A stretch of 64,000 nucleotides of DNA from Arthrobacter sp. B2a2-09 (GCF_027587375.1 NZ_JAMXIC010000005.1:238405-302404); one strand, 5' to 3'; shown: positions 50,236 through 59,306, counted from the first letter of the stretch. Made by a program: numbers and translations. Notes: a model not told the origin generated them from the letters alone.

Positions 50236-51267
50236 ATGAAGCTTGGACTCGTTGGATTCGGTGTTGGCGGCCATAGCTTTCATGCTCCATATATCGAAGC
50301 CGCGGACGGAGTCGAACTCTCTGGAATCGTGACGCGGTCCCGGGACCGCCGCGCACTAGCGGTGGCGGAACATCCGGAAATTCCGCTTTTCGAGTCCATG
50401 GCGGATTTGATCGACCACGGGGTTGATGCCGTGGTTATCACGACTCCCCCGGAGACTCGCAGGGAACTGGTCCTCGAAGCGATCGCCGCGGGAGTTCACG
50501 TTATCGCCGACAAGCCCTTTGCCCCCAATGCTGAGGTCGGACTCGAGCTGGTTGCCGCGGCAGAGGATGCTGGTGTCATGCTCAATGTCTTCCACAATCG
50601 CCGTTGGGACACGGATATCCGCACTCTCCGATCCGTCATCGATTCCAGTGCGCTGGGAGAAATCAACCGATTCGAATCCAGGTTCGACCAAGACCAGCCC
50701 GAATCCCTGACCGCAGGCCCCGCGGGAGGGTTGCTTCGTGATCTGGGTAGCCATCTTGTGGATCAGGCTCTCTGGCTTTTCGGCCCTGCAGCCACGGTGT
50801 ACGCCTCTCTTGATTGGGTGAATCTACCGGAGGGGCGCACTGACTCAGGCTTCTTCGTGACCATCGCCCACCAATCCGGCGTCCGGTCCCACCTATCCAG
50901 TAACAAGACCAGCCATCTCGATGCTCGCGAACTGCGGGTGCTCGGTTCCGGCGGAAGCTACGTCTCGGAACAGACTGACGTGCAGACGCGTGATATTTTC
51001 GCGGGAAGACGGCCCGTCGATGATTTGGCTTCCTGGGGATACGAGAATGAGGACCGCTGGGGAACACTGGCGACGGCATCCGGCTCAGTGCGGGTGCCGT
51101 CGGAGCAGGGTGCCTATCATCACTACTATGAGCAATTCGCGCTGGCCGTAGCCGGCCGGGGCCCCCAGCCGGTCCCCGCTTTGGAGGGAGTCCGGACCCT
51201 GCAGGTCCTGGATGCCGCACGATTGAGCGATGCCGAAGGTCGCAGCGTTCCGATTCGTGAGTTCTGA
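50236..51267 (+). CDS. Gfo/Idh/MocA-family oxidoreductase
   Basis: ATG 50236 follows TTGGAG. The 343-residue protein has the N-terminal Rossmann motif LGLVGFGVGGHSFHAPYI, the nicotinamide-site ADKPFAPNAE (the family's Lys-Pro pair near residue 95), and GGLLRDLGSHLVDQALWLFG with the catalytic Asp and His in D-L-G-S-H. These NAD(P)-dependent enzymes oxidise sugars or inositols. It lies next to a ribose-type ABC transporter locus, facing it across a terminator, so it probably acts on the imported compound. Confidence 0.88.
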   Translation: MKLGLVGFGVGGHSFHAPYIEAADGVELSGIVTRSRDRRALAVAEHPEIPLFESMADLIDHGVDAVVITTPPETRRELVLEAIAAGVHVIADKPFAPNAEVGLELVAAAEDAGVMLNVFHNRRWDTDIRTLRSVIDSSALGEINRFESRFDQDQPESLTAGPAGGLLRDLGSHLVDQALWLFGPAATVYASLDWVNLPEGRTDSGFFVTIAHQSGVRSHLSSNKTSHLDARELRVLGSGGSYVSEQTDVQTRDIFAGRRPVDDLASWGYENEDRWGTLATASGSVRVPSEQGAYHHYYEQFALAVAGRGPQPVPALEGVRTLQVLDAARLSDAEGRSVPIREF

Positions 51268-51429
51268 GCTAACGATCTCATCTTTGACCCTGTACCCGGG
51301 CGAACGGCGGGCTCTCACGATGACAGGCCCGACCCGGCCGTCCCGAGTCTCGATGGCTATCGGGGCCACGCCTGAATGGCCGGACTCCTGCCCAGTTAGT
51401 GGCGGCAGGTAAATGCTCAGCGACTCAGT

Positions 51430-51443
51430 TGTGCACGTGCTAG
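51430..51443. promoter_or_regulatory. LacI-type operator half-match between convergent genes
   Basis: TGTGCACGTGCTAG matches CTAGCACGTGCTAG at 11 of 14 positions, the same as the site at 62240. Its place between two gene ends is odd for an operator; it could help DNA looping or be fortuitous. Confidence 0.35.
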
Positions 51444-51460
51444 CCGTGTCACGCAGAAGA

Positions 51461-51488
51461 GCGCCCGCGGCACAATCGCTGCGGGCGC
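51461..51488. terminator. Bidirectional terminator between convergent genes
   Basis: GCGCCCGCGG and CTGCGGGCGC form a stem of nine or ten pairs with a short loop, followed by CCCTTTC. It lies between the Gfo/Idh/MocA stop and the ABC ATPase stop. Confidence 0.65.
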
Positions 51489-51512
51489 CCTTTCGCTGCC
51501 AGCTGGCCCTAG

Positions 51513-52313
51513 TTACTGCGCGTCGGCCGTGGCCTGAAATTGTGCCACTTCGGCTTCGAGCTCGGCCATGGCCTCTCCGCCGGCCATCAGGTCCGTGATC
51601 TCTTCGCGCGTCCGTTCGCCTTTTTTGAAGTCGTCGGCTTTGCTGCCGTGGATGAGCACGGCGAACCGGTCTCCGACGGTCATCGCGTGCAGTACGTTGT
51701 GGGTGACAAAGATGACTGCGAGCCCCTGTGCCCTGGCCTGCATGATGATACGAAGTACATGCGTGGCTTCCTTGACGCCGAGCGCCGCGGTGGGCTCGTC
51801 GAGGATGAGCACGTTTGCGCCGAAATAGACGGCACGGGCGATCGCGAGCGACTGGCGCTCACCGCCGGAAAGGCTGCCAACGAGCCGGTTGCCGTCGGTT
51901 ACACGGGTGATGCCAAGGTTGCGCATTTCGCGCACCGCGATCTCACCGGCTGTTTTCTTGTCGAAATGTTTGAATGGACCCCATCCTTTGGTGGGTTCGA
52001 CGCCGACGAAGAACGAGCGGCCGACGCCCATGAGGGGAAATGTGCCTCCGAATTGGTGGACAGTGGAAATACCGTAGCTGCTGGCGTCTCGTGGACTGTT
52101 GAAAACGACTTTTTCGCCGTTCACCTCGACTGTTCCAGAGGTTGGGGTGTGAAAGCCGGACAGAATTTTGATGAGCGTCGATTTGCCGGCGCCGTTGTCG
52201 CCGAGGAGGCAGAGTACCTGGCCGGCGTGCACTTCCAGGGAGATGTCCGTCAATGCGTTGGTACCGGCGAACGACTTGCTGACGTTTGTCAGCCTGAGCA
52301 ATGGGGCAGTCAT
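51513..52313 (-). CDS. Sugar ABC transporter ATP-binding protein, single domain
   Basis: The ATG at 52313 lies two bases after the permease stop; a TTG at 52319 is also in frame. The 266-residue protein has Walker A LLGDNGAGKSTLIKIL, signature GSLSGGERQSLAIARA, Walker B VLILDEPTAAL and the switch His in FVTHNVLHA. Ribose-type importers usually have a 500-residue double ATPase. This single-domain form matches the FrcA-like (fructose/inositol-type) subgroup, which dimerises. Confidence 0.92.
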   Translation of the reverse strand: MTAPLLRLTNVSKSFAGTNALTDISLEVHAGQVLCLLGDNGAGKSTLIKILSGFHTPTSGTVEVNGEKVVFNSPRDASSYGISTVHQFGGTFPLMGVGRSFFVGVEPTKGWGPFKHFDKKTAGEIAVREMRNLGITRVTDGNRLVGSLSGGERQSLAIARAVYFGANVLILDEPTAALGVKEATHVLRIIMQARAQGLAVIFVTHNVLHAMTVGDRFAVLIHGSKADDFKKGERTREEITDLMAGGEAMAELEAEVAQFQATADAQ

Positions 52314-52315
52314 GA

Positions 52316-53395
52316 TCAACCCTTCAGTTTCTTGGTGCCGATTCCGGCGGAGAGAGCGAGTTTGCGGAACGTGTTGTTCATCAGGACGGCAGCCAGGAGC
52401 AGGATCCCGAGGATGAGGCTTGCCCAGTCGGAGTTCCAGCCGGTGTAGTAGATGCCTTGGCTGACGACTGCGAATGTCATGGTTCCGAGGATGATTCCCC
52501 AGACGGATCCGTAACCGCCGGTGAGGAGGACCCCTCCAATGACAACGGCAATGATCGAGTTGAAGACGAAGGATTGGCCGTTTGAGACTTGGGCGCCGTT
52601 GTAGAGAATTGTCTGGATGACGCCGACGAGGGCCGCTCCAAAGCCGCTGGTCATGAAGAGGCCGACCTTGACCTTGGTGACCGGGATGCCGGTGGCGCGT
52701 GCGCTCTCGGCGTCGCCGCCGATTGCGAAGATCCAGTTACCAAATTTGGTCATCTGCAGGATCCAGATGACGACGGCCGCGATTCCAATCCACCAGAAGA
52801 TCGCTACTTCGAACTGGCCGGCAATCAGGGTACCGAAAATGTTCTTTGAAGTAGCGTCGGGGGCGATGGCTACGCTCGTGGTTCCGGTGACAAGCCGGGA
52901 GAGCCCAAGCGTCAGACCTACGAGGCTGAAGTTGGTGGCAAGAGTGACGACGAATGACGGAACTTTTGTTCGCGAGACGAGGATTCCGTTAACGAACCCG
53001 GTTCCCACGCCGACCGCCAGTGCCGCGAGAATGCCAACGCCCATGGGGAGGCCCCAGTAGCCGGATACGGTAGCCAGCGTCATGGAACTGGCAGCGAGCA
53101 CCGAACCCACCGAGAGATCGAGTTCGCCGGCGATCATGAGGAGACCGACCGGGATTGCGACGATGCCGAGTTCGGCGGCAATGTTCAGCCAGCTCGCGGC
53201 TCCGCCGGTCGCAAGGAACTGCGCTCCGCCGAAGATGCAGAAGAAGATGAATACACCGATGGTGCCGATCAGGGCGCCGGTCTCGGATCGGCGGGAGAGC
53301 TGAGCGGCGGAGCTTCGCGCCGTCGGCTTGGATGGGGGGATGACCGGCGCAGAGCCACGGCCCGCCGGCTCTTGGCGAGTGATGTCAACAGTCAT
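52316..53395 (-). CDS. Sugar ABC transporter permease (ribose/RbsC type)
   Basis: The 359-residue protein has a polar N-terminus of about 40 residues and eight to ten spans. The family segment GELDLSVGSVLAASSM and the EAA-like NAIGGDAESARATGIPV region (IFAIGGDAESARATGI) are present. It is the membrane channel of the carbohydrate uptake CUT2 type importer, which uses two copies of one permease. It is encoded between the binding protein and the ATPase on one strand. Confidence 0.92.
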   Translation of the reverse strand: MTVDITRQEPAGRGSAPVIPPSKPTARSSAAQLSRRSETGALIGTIGVFIFFCIFGGAQFLATGGAASWLNIAAELGIVAIPVGLLMIAGELDLSVGSVLAASSMTLATVSGYWGLPMGVGILAALAVGVGTGFVNGILVSRTKVPSFVVTLATNFSLVGLTLGLSRLVTGTTSVAIAPDATSKNIFGTLIAGQFEVAIFWWIGIAAVVIWILQMTKFGNWIFAIGGDAESARATGIPVTKVKVGLFMTSGFGAALVGVIQTILYNGAQVSNGQSFVFNSIIAVVIGGVLLTGGYGSVWGIILGTMTFAVVSQGIYYTGWNSDWASLILGILLLAAVLMNNTFRKLALSAGIGTKKLKG

Positions 53396-53497
53396 GAGCG
53401 TCTTTGCTGCTTTCTGGTTGTAAATTGCGGCGCCTTGCGCCGCGATGGTTTGGGGTGCGGGACCGGGAAGAACCCCGCACCCCCTAAATGCCGGGGT

Positions 53498-54559
53498 CTA
53501 ACGGACCCCGAGCTGCGCTCCTGCGATTGCCACGTCAACATTCGAGGAGTTGATGACAAGCGGACCGGTGAGGTTCGGATTCGATGGCGCAAGCAGACCG
53601 TAGGCCACGTACTGATAAGCCGAGGACACGGTGAGGAATCCCTGGAGATAAGGCTGAAGGTCGAGCGCGAAAAGCTGCTTCCCTCCCTTGATCCTGTCCA
53701 GTGTGCTCGTCGAAAGCCCGAAGGTGCCGAGTTTGACCTTGCCGGTTGCGTTGGCCGATTCGATTGCCGCAGCAGCGCTGTCGGCATCAGCAGCACCAAT
53801 GGTGAGAATGCCGTCGATGCTGCCGTCCTGAAGCAGTTGGGCCTTGATTGCCTGTGTCACAGCAGAAGGATTACCGAACGTCGCCGAAGGCAACGACAGC
53901 TCCGTGGACTTCGCACCTGCTGCTGCGGCAGCGTCCTTGAGTCCCTTGCATCTAGCCTCGGTATTGGCTGCACCCGGGACCGTATTCACGCAGACAAGGT
54001 TCTTGCCGCCGTTCTTCGTGAAGGTCTCGCCACCCATCTTGCCGGAGAGGTACTCGTCGGTGCCGATGTAGGTGAGGGCGCCGACGTTGGCGGCCGCTGA
54101 CGAGCCGCCGGAGTTGTAGAGGATGACCGGGACGCCTTTGGCAACAATGCGCTTGAAAGCGTCGTTCTGCGATTCCTCGACCCAGTCAGGACTCACGACA
54201 ATACTGGGATTCTGCGAGAGCGCCGTCTCTTGAAGTTTGGCTACGTCAGGTCCGAGGTTGTTGTAGTTCTGCGGACCGAGGAACGTGAACTGGACTGTTG
54301 AGCCGTAGGCCTTGGCTGCATCTTCGGCGCCTCGTTTGATCGCCGAGAAGAACGGATCGCTGGACGTTCCGCCGATCATGACGATGGAGACGTTTTTGCC
54401 TCCGGGATTCGCCGTGGACGTACCGGTAGTTGTCTCGGCCTTGCCGCTGGCGCAGCCGGCCAGCGCCACCACGGCAATGACTGCCGGGACGATGGTCGAG
54501 ATTTTGAACGCCTGGCCGCGCTTCGCGGCAATGTTTCGAACGAGCTGTGGAACGACCAT
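53498..54559 (-). CDS. Sugar ABC transporter substrate-binding lipoprotein
   Basis: The 353-residue protein starts with a lipoprotein signal peptide ending in the lipobox LAGC (Cys35). The mature part is a periplasmic-binding-protein type 1 fold of the ribose family: VSIVMIGGTSSDPFFSAIKRGAEDAAKAYG, then ILYNSGG and a second lobe with DGILTIGAADADSAAAAIE. It captures the substrate outside the membrane. It is the first gene of the importer operon, and two operator copies lie 111-147 bases before its start. Confidence 0.93.
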   Translation of the reverse strand: MVVPQLVRNIAAKRGQAFKISTIVPAVIAVVALAGCASGKAETTTGTSTANPGGKNVSIVMIGGTSSDPFFSAIKRGAEDAAKAYGSTVQFTFLGPQNYNNLGPDVAKLQETALSQNPSIVVSPDWVEESQNDAFKRIVAKGVPVILYNSGGSSAAANVGALTYIGTDEYLSGKMGGETFTKNGGKNLVCVNTVPGAANTEARCKGLKDAAAAAGAKSTELSLPSATFGNPSAVTQAIKAQLLQDGSIDGILTIGAADADSAAAAIESANATGKVKLGTFGLSTSTLDRIKGGKQLFALDLQPYLQGFLTVSSAYQYVAYGLLAPSNPNLTGPLVINSSNVDVAIAGAQLGVR

Positions 54560-54669
54560 GTTCTCACTGCTCCCTTCAGATTTGAGTGGGGGTGAGCCGC
54601 TTTTCAGGTGCGGATTGGTTCCAGCATTAGTGAGCTAAGTCATAATGTCAAGACAAAATCCCGTTAAAT

Positions 54670-54683
54670 CTGGCACGAGCCAG
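54670..54683. promoter_or_regulatory. LacI-type operator A at importer promoter
   Basis: CTGGCACGAGCCAG is a perfect palindrome with arms CTGGC and GCCAG. It lies in the 365-base intergene between the binding-protein gene and the LacI gene, 23 bases from operator B. Confidence 0.7.
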
Positions 54684-54692
54684 TATATTTCT

Positions 54693-54706
54693 TTGGCACG
54701 AGCCAG
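54693..54706. promoter_or_regulatory. LacI-type operator B at importer promoter
   Basis: TTGGCACGAGCCAG repeats operator A with one change. On the minus strand a TATACT lies between the two, so they would flank a -10 box of the importer promoter. Confidence 0.68.
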
Positions 54707-54924
54707 TAGAGTTCTTTTTAGCCGATCCCGCGCCGGCAATCTGACTGTCGAGGTGCCGGCAGGAGGGAATTCCGGAGTGGAGGCTTCGCGCACCGATGAG
54801 GGCCTGGCAGGCAGGTGAGCTCGACGCCGGGCCGCGCAAGGGAGCCCGCGCTCAACTTTCTCGCCGGTGCAGGCATCCTGCGGAGGAAGTCGGTTACCTC
54901 CTATAGGATTCCTAGGATTGAAGA

Positions 54925-56001
54925 GTGTCGGTTTATCAACGTCGGTTTATCAACAAGGGCAAGGTGGGCAAGATCGATACAGCGCAGCCAACGGCGCTCG
55001 GCACGGAGCGTCGTGCAACAATGGCAGACGTTGCAGCGCACGTCGGCGTCTCACGCCAGCTTGTCGGGCTGGTCTTCAGGAATGAACAAGGGGTGGCTGC
55101 CCAAACCCGCAAGCGCATCCTCGACGCCGCTGACGAACTTGGGTACAGACCAAATACTGCTGCCCGCTCGTTACGCAGTGCGTCGACGAAGACTATCGGT
55201 GTCATTTTCCATCCGAATGAGTCTGCACCGCTGGAAATCATTGAGTGGATCTACGAGTATGGCCGCCGTGCCGGATATACGGTGATCGTGAGTACGGCTT
55301 CCCCTACACGTGCAGAGCGGCGCGCAATCGACGAGCTGATCGGCTACAGGTGCGAGGCGCTGATCCTCATTTCCCCGCGCGAAGATCCTGACGTCCTGCG
55401 CTCAGCAACCGGCCATACCCCCGTCGTTGTGGTCGGTCGCGACATGCCGAACAGCGAATTCGATGTGGTACGTTCGCGAGGCGATGAAGGCATCGAGACG
55501 ATCGTGCGCTACCTGGCCAGCCTTGGTCACACCGACATGATCTACGTCCACGGTTCCGACATGTTCGATTCCGAGCTGCGTCTCGCAGGCTACCGCAGGG
55601 CGATGTCATCACTCGGGCTGGGCGAACAGGTACTCGAGTTACCTGGCGACTATACCGAAGAGTCCGGCGCAAGCGCCGCACGGGTGCTCCTTGAACGCGA
55701 ATTGCTACCGACGGCGATCGTGTGCAACAACGACCAGGCGGCCTTGGGTTTGTCGCACGTGCTTCAGCAGGCGGGGGTTTTGATTCCTGAGCATGTCTCG
55801 CTCACAGGTTACGACGACAGCCGAATCGCGAGCCTGTCTTTCCTGGACCTTACGACTGCCAGGCAGGATCCCGAGGAAATCGGGGCTGCGGCGATTCGTG
55901 CGGCAGTGGCCCGCATCACCGGAGATGCCTCCAAGCCGACGCAGAGCTGGACAAGCGCGCCACTCGTGGTACGCGGGAGCACCGCTGTACCACCCAAGTG
56001 A
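54925..56001 (+). CDS. LacI-family transcriptional regulator
   Basis: GTG 54925 gives 358 residues, but GTG 54964 is also possible because the first 14 residues come from a tandem repeat. The helix-turn-helix is TMADVAAHVGVSRQLVGLVFR followed by the hinge helix segment YRPNTAARSLRS. The ligand domain is of the type I binding-protein fold (TIGVIFHPNESAPLEIIEW) and ends VSLTGYDDSRIASLSFLDLTTARQDP. It is divergent from the importer genes and is the best candidate to bind the CTAGCACGTGCTAG-type sites, repressing until the imported compound or a derivative binds. Confidence 0.92.
   Translation: MSVYQRRFINKGKVGKIDTAQPTALGTERRATMADVAAHVGVSRQLVGLVFRNEQGVAAQTRKRILDAADELGYRPNTAARSLRSASTKTIGVIFHPNESAPLEIIEWIYEYGRRAGYTVIVSTASPTRAERRAIDELIGYRCEALILISPREDPDVLRSATGHTPVVVVGRDMPNSEFDVVRSRGDEGIETIVRYLASLGHTDMIYVHGSDMFDSELRLAGYRRAMSSLGLGEQVLELPGDYTEESGASAARVLLERELLPTAIVCNNDQAALGLSHVLQQAGVLIPEHVSLTGYDDSRIASLSFLDLTTARQDPEEIGAAAIRAAVARITGDASKPTQSWTSAPLVVRGSTAVPPK
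54927..54954 (+). repeat. Tandem 14-bp repeat at the LacI gene start
   Basis: GTCGGTTTATCAAC occurs twice head to tail. It spans the predicted first codons of the LacI gene and puts its real start in doubt: 14 is not a multiple of three, so a copy change would shift the frame. Confidence 0.75.
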
Positions 56002-56035
56002 CCGCGTGCTCCCGCGATGGTTGAGCAGGTCCGGC

Positions 56036-56479
56036 TCAGACAAACAGCGGGAGGGACTGCGACCAGGTGACCGCGGCGTCGTTCGGCAGTGATCCGTCGG
56101 CCGCGTCGTGGCGGCCGTATTCACCCACCCGCTCGGCACCGAGTTCAGTAAGGACACGGTCGATGTGTTCGCTGCCTTTGCTGTAGGTTTCATAGCTTGA
56201 ATCGCCCAGCCCGAATATGGCGTACTTCACGCCGGAAAGATCAGGGCTTGCCGCTGAGAGCGACTCGTGAAAGGGGCGGGCGCTCGTGGGCAGTTCGCCG
56301 TCGCCGTGTGTCGAGCAGATGATGATGTAGAAGTCCTCAGGAGAGAGCTCTGCCACATCGAAATCCGACATGTCGGAAATGACGACCGAGGAGCCGCCGT
56401 TGAGCTCTTCGCCGATGTCTTCGGCAACCAGTTCTGCGTTGCCCGATTCGGTCCCGTAGAGAATGACTGTCTTGCTCAT
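56036..56479 (-). CDS. Flavodoxin, P450 electron carrier candidate
   Basis: The 147-residue protein starts MSKTVILYGTESGNAELVAEDIGEEL with the FMN phosphate loop (TESGNAE). It continues IIICSTHGDGELPTSARPFHESL and YAIFGLGDSSYETYSKG, the two isoalloxazine loops of MioC/CPR-like flavodoxins. Its start overlaps the reductase stop by four bases (ATGA). In this setting it probably carries electrons from the reductase to the P450 encoded divergently, as cindoxin does for P450cin. Confidence 0.92.
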   Translation of the reverse strand: MSKTVILYGTESGNAELVAEDIGEELNGGSSVVISDMSDFDVAELSPEDFYIIICSTHGDGELPTSARPFHESLSAASPDLSGVKYAIFGLGDSSYETYSKGSEHIDRVLTELGAERVGEYGRHDAADGSLPNDAAVTWSQSLPLFV

Positions 56480-57672
56480 GCTGATTCCTCCGTGTGTCGG
56501 CTGTTGCTAGGGTTTTGTGCCAGCAGTGCTGGAAGTCCAGGCTTGCCTGGAACCAATTGGGCGGTGTCCACCGCTTCGATGATCGCGTCGGCGACCATCT
56601 TGGAGTCCACCCGGTTTTGGGGGATGGTGCCACGGGGTCCGCGACGGAGCCAGCCGGCGCAGTACAACCCTGGTGAGAGATATCCTTTGTCCAGTTCGCT
56701 CTCTGCTGACTCGTGGTGGCTGCGTCTTATGGGGGACGTGGTCAACTCCTCGAATCCGATCGCAGTGAGGACTCCTTCGACGTCAAGCAACAAGGTCGAG
56801 TTTTCGTCTGCGGTTGAACGGAATGCGATGCTCTGGACCTTGTCTTGGCCGATGATGCGCTCGGGGGTCCAGCCGAAGTGGAAGTGCACGCTGCGGGCCG
56901 CGCGGGCCGGTGAGCCCCCGGCGATTTCGGCCACGGCGTCGCGCTTCGCGATCCCGTCGGCGTCGGCGATTCCTTCATCGGCAAGGTTCTGGGCGACGAA
57001 ACTCACGTCCGGCAGCTTAGTCAGTTCGCGCAGCATCGCAAGGTCGAATTTCGCATCGTGGGCGGCCGATCGACCGACGACGTCGATGCGCTTGACAGAT
57101 CCCGGCTCCAGCGCGCGGACGACGTCCTCGGCAACGCCTAGCTCGAGAAGCCGTTCCGGGGAAGTGAGCAGGAGCCTGACGAGGTCCATCGCAACATTTC
57201 CGTTGCCGACGATCGCGATGCGTTCGCCGATCCTTAGGCCATCGATTTGCTCACCTGGGTGGCCGTTGATCAGGCGTGTGATGCGGCCTGCACCGTGTAC
57301 ACCGGGCAAGGTATCGCCGGGGACGCCTAGTGCGCGGTCGCCGTGCAGTCCGCTCGCGAGCACGACGATGTCGAAAGCATCCCGTAGTTCCTGGAGCGTG
57401 ACCCGGTTGCCGATTTCCGTTTCGCCGATGAATCGCACACCTTCTCGTTCAAAGAGGCGGTCGAATTGGCGGGCGACGGCTTTGGTACCGAGGTGGTCGG
57501 GTGCGACCCCGAAGCGGACCAACCCATAGGGGACCGGCAGGCGATCGAAGATGACGATCTCGGCTTCTTTCCAACGCTTGCGCAGATACTGGGCGAGATA
57601 ACATCCCGACGGGCCGCTTCCGACGATTGCGATCGTCGGGGACTGCGACGGAAGGTCTTTGATCGCGTTCAT
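56476..57672 (-). CDS. FAD-dependent ferredoxin/flavodoxin-NADP reductase (FprA type)
   Basis: The 398-residue protein belongs to the adrenodoxin-reductase-like family: FAD site IAIVGSGPSGCYLAQYL, FGVAPDHLGTKAVARQFDRLF, the NADP site AIVGNGNVAMDLVRLLL near residue 165, and GWLRRGPRGTIPQNRVDSKMV near the end. It moves electrons from NADPH to a small carrier. It is cotranscribed with the flavodoxin and divergent from the P450 gene, across an intergene with two operators. Confidence 0.92.
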   Translation of the reverse strand: MNAIKDLPSQSPTIAIVGSGPSGCYLAQYLRKRWKEAEIVIFDRLPVPYGLVRFGVAPDHLGTKAVARQFDRLFEREGVRFIGETEIGNRVTLQELRDAFDIVVLASGLHGDRALGVPGDTLPGVHGAGRITRLINGHPGEQIDGLRIGERIAIVGNGNVAMDLVRLLLTSPERLLELGVAEDVVRALEPGSVKRIDVVGRSAAHDAKFDLAMLRELTKLPDVSFVAQNLADEGIADADGIAKRDAVAEIAGGSPARAARSVHFHFGWTPERIIGQDKVQSIAFRSTADENSTLLLDVEGVLTAIGFEELTTSPIRRSHHESAESELDKGYLSPGLYCAGWLRRGPRGTIPQNRVDSKMVADAIIEAVDTAQLVPGKPGLPALLAQNPSNSRHTEESA

Positions 57673-57726
57673 TCCGGCTGCTCCCTTGCAGATTTGGGCT
57701 GATACTCCCCGGAGGGACGAGCGCTT

Positions 57727-57740
57727 CTGGCACGTGCTAG
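57727..57740. promoter_or_regulatory. LacI-type operator C between reductase and P450 genes
   Basis: CTGGCACGTGCTAG differs from the perfect palindrome at 57761 by one base. It lies 55 bases before the reductase start. Confidence 0.7.
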
Positions 57741-57760
57741 TAAATTGCTATGAGAAAACT

Positions 57761-57774
57761 CTAGCACGTGCTAG
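57761..57774. promoter_or_regulatory. LacI-type operator D between reductase and P450 genes
   Basis: CTAGCACGTGCTAG is a perfect 14-bp palindrome, used here as the consensus. It is 34 bases from operator C and 103 bases before ATG 57877 of the P450 gene. Confidence 0.72.
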
Positions 57775-57876
57775 GGTTTCCGCAACACCTAAACCTGGGA
57801 CCCGGCGACTGCCTTCCGACCAGGCCCCATTCGGTCAGGGTCCCGGTTCCAATAAATTTCGAAAGTGGGTTTACCA

Positions 57877-59256
57877 ATGTCGTTAACTCGCGACACCTCA
57901 GAGTCCCCGGTTCCGATGCTCACGTGCCCGGTCACCGGGGCGCAGCTCGCGCCTGACTCGCCTTTGGCCGCCTCATTCGGGGCCGAATCAACGACGGTGG
58001 TGCCCGCCCCGGAAGTGAAAGATGATGCGGATGCGATGCCCGGGGATCTGGCGGTGTTCTACGACCCGCTGTCCTTCTCGGCATACGAGAACCCGTACGA
58101 ACTGTACAAAGTACTGCGCGAGAAAGCTCCGGTCTACTACAACGAACGCCGCAATCTTTGGGTGGTCTCCCGTTATGAGGACGTACGAGAGATTCTGAAG
58201 AACCACCAGCAGTTCTCAAGCGCCCTCGGCAACGACATGGACGGTACGCACGATTCATATGGTGCGGGCAATATCGTGGCCTCCGATCAGCCCGAGCACA
58301 CCTCCTTGCGCACTGCCGTCAGGCGGGTGTTCGCGGCCCGGGAGATTCTTGAGAAGGAAGATGGCCTGCGCGCTTTCGCCCGCGAGTTGCTCGGCAGACT
58401 CCACGCTTCAGGCGGCGGTGACTTCGCCGAGGATGTTGCTCTGCCGCTGGCGATCGCAGGTGCGATCATGCTCGTCGGTCTGCCGGAAGGGGACGGGCCC
58501 TGGATCCATGACTATTTGCTGCAATCGATGGAACGCGTCGTCGGCCAGTACGGCATTCCCGAAGCCGCCGCCGCCTCCAACATTGAGGCGGAGGAACACA
58601 TTGCCCGGTGGATGGAGGAACGCTATGAGCGGTTCAGCTCGGGTGAGGAGGACTCCAGCTCGTCAGAGGCGATCGCGCAGATTTATCAGGCAGTTGGCAA
58701 GGGCAAGGTCGAATCGCAATATCAGGCTGGGCTTGCCCACCTGATCGAGTCGGCCGCTGTTGATGCCCCCTCCGCTCTGGTCACCAACATCATCACGCAC
58801 CTCGACAAGTTCCCGGCGTTCCACTCGTATCTCGCGAGCAATCCGGATCGCATCACGGACTTTCTCGAGGAACTGCTGCGCTATGACGCCCCCGCGCAGA
58901 ACCTGTGCCGCCAGACAACCGAAGAGGTTTCGGTTGCAAACGTGACCATTCCCAAGGACTCGCGTGTGATGGTGCTGCTCGCGTCAGCCAACCGCGATGA
59001 GAGCGTTTTTGCCCATGCGGACATCTTTGATATCGACCGTGAAATCACGCCCAAGAACAAGATCATGACGTTTGGCGAGGGGATTCATGCCTGCATGGGC
59101 TCCCCGCTCGCCCGCTTGGTAGGCCGTATTCTGCTCGAAGAACTCGTGCAGGGCCCCGCGATCCGCGTCGTCGGCGTACCCGAGCGCTGGGCAAAGCAGA
59201 TGGTCCGCGGCTTCTCCAAACTCCCGGTCAAGGTTATCGCCGTCGACCAACCTTAA
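57877..59256 (+). CDS. Cytochrome P450 with atypical I-helix
   Basis: The start is ATG 57877 or GTG 57865; neither has a strong ribosome site. The product has about 459 residues. The heme-binding loop FGEGIHACMG carries the Cys ligand and the K-helix ExxR is ELLR in LEELLRYDAP. The I-helix reads SAAVDAPSALVT: counting back 38 residues to EELLR aligns A-A-V-D-A with the usual A-G-x-D/E-T, so the acid is kept but the Thr is Ala. The N-terminus lacks a membrane anchor, so it is soluble class I or flavodoxin-fed. The nearby flavodoxin and reductase supply electrons. The substrate is unknown; see findings. Confidence 0.93.
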   Translation: MSLTRDTSESPVPMLTCPVTGAQLAPDSPLAASFGAESTTVVPAPEVKDDADAMPGDLAVFYDPLSFSAYENPYELYKVLREKAPVYYNERRNLWVVSRYEDVREILKNHQQFSSALGNDMDGTHDSYGAGNIVASDQPEHTSLRTAVRRVFAAREILEKEDGLRAFARELLGRLHASGGGDFAEDVALPLAIAGAIMLVGLPEGDGPWIHDYLLQSMERVVGQYGIPEAAAASNIEAEEHIARWMEERYERFSSGEEDSSSSEAIAQIYQAVGKGKVESQYQAGLAHLIESAAVDAPSALVTNIITHLDKFPAFHSYLASNPDRITDFLEELLRYDAPAQNLCRQTTEEVSVANVTIPKDSRVMVLLASANRDESVFAHADIFDIDREITPKNKIMTFGEGIHACMGSPLARLVGRILLEELVQGPAIRVVGVPERWAKQMVRGFSKLPVKVIAVDQP

Positions 59257-59306
59257 CCCCTTACCCAGCCCTAAGCCCTGACAAAGAAGACAAGGATCCA
59301 CAACGC

